DNA from: CAZELM01 sp964512995
GTDB taxonomy: Bacteria > CSSED10-310
Direction: 5' to 3'
DNA length: 64,000 nucleotides
Assembly: GCA_964512995.1 (NCBI GenBank)
Contig: CAZELM010000013.1
Coordinates: 29,382 to 93,381, forward strand
A program made the translations under genes and the position numbers. This document shows positions 36,690 through 45,108 of the stretch, in pieces (the stretch's first letter is position 1; each line of letters starts with the position of its first letter). The notes under the pieces are model-generated. The model saw nothing but the letters and a program-made list of their open reading frames with translations. It did not search any database and was not told the DNA's origin.

Positions 36690-37274
36690 TTATTGGAAGG
36701 AAAATGTTCCGCTTCGTTTATTGAAGTATTCGATGTCATCAAACATGGAATTGACAGTAAAATCAGCTTTGTCTGAAGCGGTACAGGATTCACAGGTAAC
36801 TTCAAAAACCAATTTAACGAGACTTCCCTTGCTGCCCGCCGGTAAATTGCCTTCCAGCATAAATCCCCCGATCGTCACCTCACCGGTTTTGGCTTCATTG
36901 GCATTCAACATCATCCAGCCTGGATCCAGTGAACCATCTTCCCAGTCGATATATTTGAATTTCTTTTTATCATACCCAATTTTGATGGTAAACGCATCGA
37001 CCGGTGTTTTATCATTGGAAATCATAAGATCCGCTGAGATACGATCGCCTTTTTTTCCCGAGTAGTTTTCAAACCAGATCAGATCTGGTCCATTGGGATC
37101 GTTTTTTCGTCCGGGAGGAGCTGCTGAGATGGTATTTTGTGGTTCATTGGGGACATAACCATAATCCGCAGGGTTTGTGTTGACCTGTGCCGAGTCATTC
37201 GGATTCGAACAGCGAACTCCGAATAACACGATCAATAGAAATATGACAATTGATCCATAGAATGTAAACTTCAC
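36690..37274 (-). CDS. Envelope cohesin-like protein, paralog 2
   Basis: 194 aa from GTG 37274, which has GGGAG 10 nt upstream; an ATG 33 nt earlier (37307) lacks a ribosome site. The N-terminus KFTFYGSIVIFLLIVLFGVR then C is a hydrophobic signal resembling a lipoprotein signal, but Arg at -1 makes the lipobox poor. A Pro/Asn-rich linker (about 20-70) leads to a cohesin-like domain with VDAFTIKIGYDKKKFKYI, GSLDPGWMMLNANE, GEVTIGGFML and VTCESC. It is a tandem paralog of the 35994-36494 product, separated by about 195 bp. Confidence 0.8.
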   Translation of the reverse strand: MKFTFYGSIVIFLLIVLFGVRCSNPNDSAQVNTNPADYGYVPNEPQNTISAAPPGRKNDPNGPDLIWFENYSGKKGDRISADLMISNDKTPVDAFTIKIGYDKKKFKYIDWEDGSLDPGWMMLNANEAKTGEVTIGGFMLEGNLPAGSKGSLVKLVFEVTCESCTASDKADFTVNSMFDDIEYFNKRSGTFSFQ

Positions 37275-37459
37275 GTCTTTATAACTCCCTTTGAGCAGAT
37301 TGAACATTGTCAGATGAGTTTATGCATTTGGAGCAAATGTGTTCTTGCGGTTCCATCACATTGCGGATCCCGGTAAGAATGGATTACGCATAATTCGAAT
37401 ATACATGAGTCAACAGCTCGAATCAAGGATCGATGGAGAGCAGAACATGGGTGAAATCC

Positions 37460-39187
37460 TCAGGATTCCTGGAATGACTTTTCAATTTTGGACCATGAAT
37501 CGCGAAGCGGGACAGTCCGATTGAAAACCGGATGACTGGGTTTTGAATCTTTGGGGTCCAGGTAAAAATATCCTTGCCGGAGAAACTGAAAATAGCTGCC
37601 GGATCGCGCTGTTCTTACAGATGGTTCTGCGAGACACTCTGTGATTATCTGGAGAGAGTCTGGATTTATGGCACTTTCAGCATCTGGATTTTCCTGAGTG
37701 AACAGATGGTCATATAAACGGACAGTGGCTTTCAGAGCATGATCTGCGGAAACCCAGTGGAGGGTACCTTTCACTTTCCGGTTATCTGCCGTCCCGCCAC
37801 CCCTGGATTCCGGATCGTAGGTGCAGCGAAGCTCTGTGATTTCGCCTGTTACCGCATCCTTGATCACCTCATGACAGGTGATGTAGTAGGCGTGTTTCAG
37901 ACGGACTTCCATTCCCGGAGCGAGACGAAAATATTTTTTTGGCGGATCTTCCCGGAAATCATCCTTTTCAATGTAAAGAGTTTTTGAAAATGGAACCATC
38001 CGGGTACCCATGGTGAGATCCTCTGGATTGTTGATGGCTTCCAGTTCTTCGACCTGACCATCGGGATAGTTCTCAATGACTACCCGCAGCGGATCCATTA
38101 CCACCATGACCCGCAAGGATCGCAGATTGAGGTCTTCCCGCAGGCAATGTTCCAGAAGGGCGATATCGACGACGCTGTTCCCCTTGGAAACCCCGATCCG
38201 ATCGCAAAACGTACGGATCGATTCCGGGGAATACCCACGTCTTCGAAGACCGGACAGCGTTGGCATGCGAGGGTCATCCCATCCGGAGACGATGTTCTTT
38301 TCCACCAACTCCCGCAACTTCCGCTTACTCATGAGGGTGTGAGTCAGATTCAGCCGGGCAAATTCGATTTGCTGGGGATGGTAGACATCGAGCTGATCGA
38401 GAAACCAGTCATACAATGGCCGATGATCTTCAAACTCCAATGTACAAATGGAGTGTGTGATCCGTTCAATGGAATCCGACAGACAGTGCGTAAAATCATA
38501 CATGGGATAAATACACCAGGAATCACCGGTACGATGATGTACAGCACGAAGAATCCGGTAGATCACTGGATCACGCATATTCAGATTGCCCGATGTCATA
38601 TCGATTTTGGCTCGAAGTACGCGTGAGCCATCTTCGAATTCACCATTCCGCATCCGCCGGAACAGATCGAGGTTTTCTTCCACCGAGCGGCTCCGGTAAG
38701 GGCTTTCGATTCCCGGTTCAGTCAGTGTGCCCCGATATTCTCTGATCTCCTGAGGACTCAGATCGCAAACATACGCTTTGCCCAATTCGATCAGCTGAAT
38801 GGCATATTCGAATAACTGCTCAAAGTAATCGGACGCGTAAAACAATCGGTCTTCCCAATCAAATCCGAGCCATCGAACGTCGTCCATGATGGATTCCACA
38901 TACTCCATCTCTTCTTTGCTTGGATTGGTATCGTCAAATCGAAGATTACAGAGACCATGATATTCTGCGGCGAGTCCAAAGTTAAGACAGATGGATTTGG
39001 CGTGCCCAATATGGAGATACCCGTTCGGTTCCGGAGGAAACCGTGTTTGTACCCGACCCTGGTATTTGCCTGTCGTCAGATCATGATCGATGATATTTTT
39101 TATAAAATGAGACGGTTTGGAGGGTATTGGGTCCGATGCCGCGGGTTCCATTCGATCCTTATCATCTTTTTCTGTACGGTTTATCAT
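37460..39187 (-). CDS. glnS: Glutaminyl-tRNA synthetase
   Basis: 575 aa. Class I synthetase signatures: RFPPEPNGYLHIGHAKSICL (HIGH) and LMSKRKL (KMSKS type), with GWDDPRMPTLSGLRRRGY between domains. A C-terminal two-barrel anticodon-binding region is complete. GAGGAG precedes ATG 39187. It charges tRNA-Gln directly, so this lineage does not need the amidotransferase route for Gln. GlnRS derives from eukaryotes and spread to bacteria by transfer, which agrees with its patchy distribution. It lies downstream of gltX. Confidence 0.97.
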   Translation of the reverse strand: MINRTEKDDKDRMEPAASDPIPSKPSHFIKNIIDHDLTTGKYQGRVQTRFPPEPNGYLHIGHAKSICLNFGLAAEYHGLCNLRFDDTNPSKEEMEYVESIMDDVRWLGFDWEDRLFYASDYFEQLFEYAIQLIELGKAYVCDLSPQEIREYRGTLTEPGIESPYRSRSVEENLDLFRRMRNGEFEDGSRVLRAKIDMTSGNLNMRDPVIYRILRAVHHRTGDSWCIYPMYDFTHCLSDSIERITHSICTLEFEDHRPLYDWFLDQLDVYHPQQIEFARLNLTHTLMSKRKLRELVEKNIVSGWDDPRMPTLSGLRRRGYSPESIRTFCDRIGVSKGNSVVDIALLEHCLREDLNLRSLRVMVVMDPLRVVIENYPDGQVEELEAINNPEDLTMGTRMVPFSKTLYIEKDDFREDPPKKYFRLAPGMEVRLKHAYYITCHEVIKDAVTGEITELRCTYDPESRGGGTADNRKVKGTLHWVSADHALKATVRLYDHLFTQENPDAESAINPDSLQIITECLAEPSVRTARSGSYFQFLRQGYFYLDPKDSKPSHPVFNRTVPLRDSWSKIEKSFQES

Positions 39188-39342
39188 AACAACTCCTCAA
39201 CTGAACAGGGATTCATAAGATAAAATACGGTTTGTGTGCTATTGAGCCACAGCCAAGCAATCACTATATCATAATTTTGCAGTCACACGAAATATGAATA
39301 AAAGGAAATGTGGGGAGCGGGTGAGTTTCGATCAGAGAAACT

Positions 39343-40830
39343 TTACCGGGATCGTGATGCCCAGTCTTTCTCCAGCTTGGCAGCTCTTTTTTTCCCAAGT
39401 CCTCCGATTTTTTCGAGTGCTTGCCGAAGGCGTGTTCGGGTGATATCCATCCCCAATAGCGCCATCGATTCGTAGAGCGGAGGTCCAACACGGCGTCCCA
39501 TCAGAGCTGTGAAGAATATGGCGGTAATATCGCGGATCGGCCATGTCCAGAAATCAGCTACTTCGTGGATCCGTTTCTCGATCGTTTCAGGGAGCCACTC
39601 GGTTATTTCGTCGATCTGATACAGCATGGTCTGGATCACCAGCGCAACTTCTTCTGCGGTCCGCTTTTTGGGGATCAGCAACTCCGACTCGTAATCGATA
39701 TTTGTCGCCAGAAGAAATGCACACGCCGGCATCAGATCGCCCAACGTTTCCAGCCGATTTTTCATCATAGGAATCATCCGAAGGATATAATCGTCATTGA
39801 TCCGCCATGATTTGAATCGTTCCAGGAGCATTTCAGGTGTAAAATTTTCGCGAATATATCTGCCATTCAGCCATGTCAGTTTTTTCATATCGAAAATCGC
39901 ACCACCCAGGCTGATGCGGTCGATATCAAAATCCGAAACAAACTCCTGCAATGAAAACTTTTCTTCCTGATTCGGCCGGCTGTAGCTCATCAATCCGAGA
40001 TAGTTGAGCAGTGTTTCCGGGAGAAATCCCGCATCCCGATAATAATGAATGGAGGTTGGATTCTTTCTTTTTGACAGTTTGGAGCCGTCTGGGTTGAGCA
40101 GCAAGGGCAGATGGATAAATTCAGGCAGATCCCATCCGAATGCCTGATAAAGAAGGATATGTTTGGGAGTCGATGGGAGCCATTCCTCGCCACGGATAAC
40201 ATGGGTGATCCCCATCAGATGGTCATCCACGACATTGGCGAGGTGATAGGTGGGAAAGGAGTCGCTTTTCAGCAGGATCTGATCATCGGTCGTTTCATAT
40301 CCATACACAATGGGTCCTCTAAGTCGGTCTCGTATCGTACACTCTCCATGCTCGGGAACCTTGAGCCGAATGACACAGGAATGGCCTGCTTCGAGATGTT
40401 CGATGATTTCCGATTCCGAAAGGTTGCGGCAGTGTCCATCATAACCCGCCGCCTTTTGTTCTCCGGACACGTTTGTTCGGATCGCAGCCAGCCTCTCCGG
40501 TGAACAGAAACACCGGTATGCCTTGCCGGATTCCAGAAGTTGCTGCGTGTGGATTCGATATATCTCCGTCCGTTCGCTCTGGCGGTATGGGTGGAATGGA
40601 CCTCCGATATCCGGACCTTCATCCCAGGATAATCCGATCCATCTCAAGGCGTCGAAAATACCGGCTTCGTATTCTGGCCGGGATCGCGTCTGGTCGGTAT
40701 CCTCGATACGAAGGACAAATTGCCCACCCTGGGATTTGGCAAATGCATAATTGAACAAGCCCATGTAAGCGGTGCCAACGTGTGGGCTGCCAGTCGGACT
40801 GGGAGCGATTCGAACCCGGATCAATGCCAT
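39343..40830 (-). CDS. gltX: Glutamyl-tRNA synthetase
   Basis: 495 aa. RIAPSPTGSPHVGTAYMGLF carries the HIGH-type motif (HVGT), followed by LRIEDTDQTRSRPEYE. The KMSKS loop is SKLSKRKN. Cys residues in YRCFCSPE plus CRNLSESE fit the Zn-binding version of GluRS. A C-terminal helical anticodon domain ends in a basic tail. The start at 40830 has AAGGAG 6 nt upstream. It lies between iscU and glnS on the same strand. Confidence 0.97.
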   Translation of the reverse strand: MALIRVRIAPSPTGSPHVGTAYMGLFNYAFAKSQGGQFVLRIEDTDQTRSRPEYEAGIFDALRWIGLSWDEGPDIGGPFHPYRQSERTEIYRIHTQQLLESGKAYRCFCSPERLAAIRTNVSGEQKAAGYDGHCRNLSESEIIEHLEAGHSCVIRLKVPEHGECTIRDRLRGPIVYGYETTDDQILLKSDSFPTYHLANVVDDHLMGITHVIRGEEWLPSTPKHILLYQAFGWDLPEFIHLPLLLNPDGSKLSKRKNPTSIHYYRDAGFLPETLLNYLGLMSYSRPNQEEKFSLQEFVSDFDIDRISLGGAIFDMKKLTWLNGRYIRENFTPEMLLERFKSWRINDDYILRMIPMMKNRLETLGDLMPACAFLLATNIDYESELLIPKKRTAEEVALVIQTMLYQIDEITEWLPETIEKRIHEVADFWTWPIRDITAIFFTALMGRRVGPPLYESMALLGMDITRTRLRQALEKIGGLGKKRAAKLEKDWASRSR

Positions 40831-40952
40831 GATAAACTCCTTCGAAAGAGAATAGTGTTACCTTCCGCGGCAGTCAGCGGTCAAACGAGACGGTATTCTA
40901 ATGGAGTGGATACCGAAAGGAAACTGATTTTTGCATGTGACAGGGGAGGAGG

Positions 40953-41333
40953 TTATTGTTTCGTTTTCTTTCGGCGATAATCCTCGATAGCCGCATGCAA
41001 AGCATCCGCTCCCAGATTGGAACAATGCAGCTTCTGGGGAGGTAGCCCACCGAGTTCTTCTGCAACCATATCATTGGTAATGCTGAGTGCTTCGACGAGT
41101 GTTTTTCCTTTGGCCATTTCACTTACCATGCTGGATACCGCAATCGCTGCGCCACAGCCGAACGTTTTATATTTGATGTCGGAAATGATCTCGCTGTCCG
41201 GATCGACCTTAATATGGAAGACCATCATGTCTCCGCAGGTTGGGTTTCCGACTTGTCCAATACCATCCGGGTGATCAAGCTCACCGACATTCAATGGATT
41301 GGCGAAATGCTGCATGACTTTTTCCGAATACAT
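40953..41333 (-). CDS. iscU: Iron-sulfur cluster scaffold IscU
   Basis: 126 aa from ATG 41333, chosen because TAGGAGGT lies 8 nt upstream; an earlier in-frame GTG at 41342 overlaps that site. All scaffold residues are present: C33 and D35 (NPTCGDM), C60 (TFGCGAA), H103 and C104 (KLHCSNLGAD). The chaperone-binding motif is LPPQK, close to LPPVK. It assembles 2Fe-2S or 4Fe-4S clusters for transfer. It is 12 bp downstream of an IscS-like gene whose product lacks the PLP lysine, so its sulfur source is uncertain. Confidence 0.95.
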   Translation of the reverse strand: MYSEKVMQHFANPLNVGELDHPDGIGQVGNPTCGDMMVFHIKVDPDSEIISDIKYKTFGCGAAIAVSSMVSEMAKGKTLVEALSITNDMVAEELGGLPPQKLHCSNLGADALHAAIEDYRRKKTKQ

Positions 41334-41345
41334 GATATGCACCTC

Positions 41346-42527
41346 CTATTTTGATTGTTTTTCTTTTAATCGTTGACTCCATAAAGGCGACATTTCCCGA
41401 AGCCGGTCAATTACTTTCGGCATCACATCCAGAACCGATTCGATATCCGGCCCGGTGGTATCCCGGACAAATGAAAATACGATCGATCCCTGAGCGCTTG
41501 AATGGTCATATCCCAATGCCGACAGAACAGGGGATATTTTCAGATCTTTGGCCGTGCACGAAGAACCGCTGGCAGCTTGAATACCATTCATGTCAAGGAG
41601 TAAAAGGAGCGCTTCCCCTTCGACATCATGGACAATCACCGATACGTGTCCAGGTACCCGATACGTCAGATCACCCGTTGCGGACACCGCTTCGATCGCG
41701 AGAAGACCCTGCCGGAGACGGTCAGCGAGAGCTGTTCCCGATGTCATACGCTCTGGCAGCTCCTGCATCGCCAGCTCTGCTGCGATTCCCAGCCCCGCGA
41801 TGGCAGGAATATTCTCGACGCCAGGACGCCGCCGTCGCTCCTGAATACCACCGTGCATGATTGGCATGAGCCGGGTTCCTTGCCGCACATAAAGCGCTGC
41901 CGCTCCCAAGGGGCCGTGAAAAGCAGATCCCGACAGACTTAGCGCGTCTACTCCCAGTTTTTCGACATCCACAGGTATCCATCCGACCGCGTCGATCGCA
42001 TCCGTGTGAAACGGAATGCCGCGAGCATGTGCTGCAGATACCATTGGTTCGAGATGCTGTATGGTTCCAATCTCCGGATTCGCAAGCTGGATCGAGGCAA
42101 ATATCGTTCGATCGTCCAGTGCGGATTCAAAGCGATCCTGATTCACACGACCCAGATGATCCACCGGAATCAACTCCACCTGATATCCGACCTTTTCAAG
42201 ATGCCGCACAACATTCATCACCGAGACATGTTCAATGGCCGAGATAACGATCTTGGAGCCATTTTTTCCGGTGGATAATCCGGCAGCAAGACCCAGAATG
42301 GCCAGATTGTTCGCTTCAGTGCCAGTCGCAGTGAATGTGATCTCTTTGGGTTGAGCGCCGATCAGTGTTGCGACTTTCTGCCGTGCATCCTCAATGATCG
42401 ACTTTGATCGTGATCCCAACCGATAGGGACTGAGCGCGTTCCCAAGAGGTAAACGCATCAGTTCCATCATCCGATCCAGCACACAGGGTGCCGGAGTTGT
42501 CGCAGATATTCGATCCAGATAAGGCAT
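41346..42527 (-). CDS. IscS/NifS-like protein lacking the PLP-binding lysine
   Basis: 393 aa, the length and fold of a class V aminotransferase-type cysteine desulfurase. Conserved parts include ATTPAPCVLDRM, TGTEANNLAI, H100 (SAIEHVSV), D177 (FHTDAIDAVG) and the sulfur-accepting Cys324 loop (GSSCTAKDL). But the PLP motif, normally S-x-H-K-x-x-GPKG, reads LSGSAFHGPLG: the His-Lys pair is Ser201-Ala202 (codons TCT GCT, 41927-41922). Two other PLP contacts also look lost (NNEIG to NPEIG; Gln of DAVQAxG to Asp). Archaeoglobus fulgidus IscS is a known lysine-less case paired with IscU. A PLP-independent role with IscU is an inference. Confidence 0.9.
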   Translation of the reverse strand: MPYLDRISATTPAPCVLDRMMELMRLPLGNALSPYRLGSRSKSIIEDARQKVATLIGAQPKEITFTATGTEANNLAILGLAAGLSTGKNGSKIVISAIEHVSVMNVVRHLEKVGYQVELIPVDHLGRVNQDRFESALDDRTIFASIQLANPEIGTIQHLEPMVSAAHARGIPFHTDAIDAVGWIPVDVEKLGVDALSLSGSAFHGPLGAAALYVRQGTRLMPIMHGGIQERRRRPGVENIPAIAGLGIAAELAMQELPERMTSGTALADRLRQGLLAIEAVSATGDLTYRVPGHVSVIVHDVEGEALLLLLDMNGIQAASGSSCTAKDLKISPVLSALGYDHSSAQGSIVFSFVRDTTGPDIESVLDVMPKVIDRLREMSPLWSQRLKEKQSK

Positions 42528-42938
42528 CGCGGATTCTCCTTTTCATACTTTCTGAAAATCGATCGGGATCATTACCGGTATCGGTGAATGGTCTGGTCGA
42601 TTTTCTGTTGAGATGAGGTGTTTCCTCATCTGAGTAAACCAGATCATACTTTTTAAATTTTGTCAAGATTTTAATCAATGAGACGTTGCGTTAATGATTG
42701 TTTTCTGAGATACTTATCCCGCTTTAGTGTTTCATCATGCGTACAAAGTCGAATGGGGCTGGTAGGGCTTGACGTCATCCTGAATTTTCGATATCAGGAT
42801 TTGGGAAATAGAAAAAAGACACTCTTGGAACTCGCTGTAATCACAAATCATGGAAGACCAGGTGAATGAATGGACTGGGTGGATATTACGGTGGTGTGCT
42901 GTAGGAAATGGATCACCGACTGATTCAAGGAGATGATT
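42528..42938. other. Divergent intergenic region between iscS-like and PATAN genes
   Basis: 411 bp. It holds a -35-like TTGACA on the minus strand (42666-42661) facing the iscS-like gene, with TATGAT too close (12-bp spacer) to be a standard -10, and a palindrome at 42611-42631. No gene was recognised. Confidence 0.5.
42611..42631. promoter_or_regulatory. Palindrome upstream of the iscS-like gene
   Basis: AGATGAGG (42611-42618) and CCTCATCT (42624-42631) are perfect 8-bp arms around a 5-nt centre. It lies between the TTGACA element and the iscS-like start. It could be an operator or a leader hairpin. Confidence 0.4.
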
Positions 42939-45101
42939 ATGTCTGCCAAAACAATATTGCTCATTGAGCAGAACGAAAAAGTGGCACTTTCGATCAAGAG
43001 TGCACTGCGACAGGGAGGTTATGCATTTCATATGCTTCAGGATGGCGAGGATGTTTTCACACATCTGAACAAGCATCCTGTTGATGTGATATTGCTCAAT
43101 GTGCGGTTGCAGGGGATGGGAGCAAAATCCTTATGCAGTTTGATTCGAAACGATGCACAGTATCATCGTTTTCCATTGATCATTCTGTATGGGAAATCAA
43201 CGAGCACCAATCGAATAGAGTATCTGAAACAGGGAGCGGATGATTTTGTCGGGATGCCATTCACACCGGTCGAACTGACTTCGGTCATTACTGCCCGTCT
43301 GAGACCATTGTCCGCCATCAATCTGGATACGCCATCCCTGTCGTTGATCGATCGGACAACGTTGCAATTAAAAACGAAACATAAAATTCCTCCATTGGAG
43401 AGCAAAGGCAGTCTTGAAGTGACACCCTTGACCTCGATTCTGTCTCGGTTATTTGTTTACAAGGAGTCAGGGATACTGAATTTGATCATTAAAAAGGAAG
43501 CCCGGACAGTGTATTTTAAAAGTGGCGATATCGTTTTTGCCGAGTCGAATTCCCGGAATGACGACATCGGTGATTACATGGCTCGCAACCGGGCAGGCAC
43601 CGGTACGCCACGCGAAATCATCGGGGCTCGCACACAATCGGGCGGTCCGGGAAGCAATCCCAATGAGTTTCTGACGATTTTAAAGGAATCCGGGCTGATG
43701 GATCCAGAGACTTTCAAATGGTGGCTCCGGATGCATATTGTGGATCTATTGGCGGAGATGTCGACCGTATTTATTGGAAATTATCAATGGCAAAGCATAC
43801 AGCTCCCGGATTATGCAAAGAATACGAAAATGGATCCGATCAGCACTCCTCAGGTTGTATTTGAAGGCGTGCGGCGGATCAAGCGGTGGTGGGATCTGCG
43901 GAAATTGCTGCCGTCAGAAGATTCTGTTCCGATTCTTGTCCCGGATTTTTTTAATAAATCACTCCAATATGGGATATCGATCAGGGAGAACACGGAATTG
44001 GGATTGGTGAACGGAAAACGGAAGCTGCGGGAAATCCGGGAGATTTGTCATCAGGTCACGCCCCATATTGATAATTTTATCTATGCCTGTCATCAGCTTC
44101 AGGTACTGGCCTTTAATGTAACAGAGGAGGAGATGTCTTCTGAGCCTGTAGATATTCATGCAACTTTGGATCTTGAGGATGGGGATCTTGAGGAAGCTTT
44201 CGCTGTGGAAGTTCCCGAACCGGTTGTAGTCCAGGCTAAAGCGCCACCCACCCGCACCGTTCCCAGACCAGTAATAGAAACACGCGCTCCTGAAGTCAAA
44301 GCATTCGAACATCGCCCCTCCCGGCCTGCTCCGATTTCGATTGAACTCCCGACCTCATCACAACCAGTCGATCGAACACCCCGACTGGATTTAAGCACTG
44401 GCTTATTGGAAGATATTCCGGTACCCGAGATTTTCAGGAAGTGTATCGGATTTGCGATCGATGGCTGTGTAGAATTCACCTCTTCCGGAACGATCAAGAA
44501 AGTCTTCTGGAAAAAAGGGAAGATCATTTCGGTTATATCGAATGATTCTGAAGAACGGCTGGATAATTTTCTTTTCCATCGAAAACTCATCGATGAAGGT
44601 CAGCACGAGCAACTCGGTCGTGCTGTTGATAATGACATGTTATCTCCCAATGAAGTGCTTAAACGTCGTATTTTATCCATTGAACAGATTTTCAATGTGG
44701 TAAAAGAACAGATTTTAAGTATGGTGGAGTCATTATTCACATGGACAACCGGGACTTTCCGGTTTATTCCGGAAGCAACTGCTCCCAGAGATATTGTTCC
44801 TCTTGATATTTCACCGGTCTCTGTGATCATGAATATTTTACGCCAGTTGGAAAACTGGAGCCATCTGGAGAGACGCCTGCCGGGAGAAGGGGATTTGGTA
44901 CACGTATCACAGAGTGGTAAAAGCTTGCGGGGTGCGACACTATCACCATTGGAATTACGGATTATGAAGGAATTGCAGGAACCATTACCGGTATTGGAGT
45001 TAGTCCGCCGGATCGGTCAGGATTCGCTCGTGATCCGGAAAAGTCTTTATGCAATGACCGTGGCTGGTGTCATCGAAAGTACGGGACAGAGACGAATGTG
45101 A
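42939..45101 (+). CDS. Pseudo-receiver protein with PATAN (DUF4388) domains
   Basis: 720 aa from ATG 42939, with AAGGAG 6 nt upstream. The N-terminal CheY-like fold (1-125) has lost its chemistry: the acidic pair is EQNE, the phosphoacceptor is Asn54 (LLNVRLQG), the Thr/Ser site is Gly (ILYGKS) and the Lys is Met (GMPF). Two PATAN/DUF4388-type regions follow (about 155-330: SGILNLIIKKEARTVYFKSG; and about 485-645: GCVEFTSSGTIKKVFWKKGK), separated by an acidic, Pro-rich linker (about 400-475). PATAN proteins such as PatA are protein-interaction regulators. It lies directly upstream of hisS. Confidence 0.85.
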   Translation: MSAKTILLIEQNEKVALSIKSALRQGGYAFHMLQDGEDVFTHLNKHPVDVILLNVRLQGMGAKSLCSLIRNDAQYHRFPLIILYGKSTSTNRIEYLKQGADDFVGMPFTPVELTSVITARLRPLSAINLDTPSLSLIDRTTLQLKTKHKIPPLESKGSLEVTPLTSILSRLFVYKESGILNLIIKKEARTVYFKSGDIVFAESNSRNDDIGDYMARNRAGTGTPREIIGARTQSGGPGSNPNEFLTILKESGLMDPETFKWWLRMHIVDLLAEMSTVFIGNYQWQSIQLPDYAKNTKMDPISTPQVVFEGVRRIKRWWDLRKLLPSEDSVPILVPDFFNKSLQYGISIRENTELGLVNGKRKLREIREICHQVTPHIDNFIYACHQLQVLAFNVTEEEMSSEPVDIHATLDLEDGDLEEAFAVEVPEPVVVQAKAPPTRTVPRPVIETRAPEVKAFEHRPSRPAPISIELPTSSQPVDRTPRLDLSTGLLEDIPVPEIFRKCIGFAIDGCVEFTSSGTIKKVFWKKGKIISVISNDSEERLDNFLFHRKLIDEGQHEQLGRAVDNDMLSPNEVLKRRILSIEQIFNVVKEQILSMVESLFTWTTGTFRFIPEATAPRDIVPLDISPVSVIMNILRQLENWSHLERRLPGEGDLVHVSQSGKSLRGATLSPLELRIMKELQEPLPVLELVRRIGQDSLVIRKSLYAMTVAGVIESTGQRRM

Positions 45102-45108
45102 GGGAATC

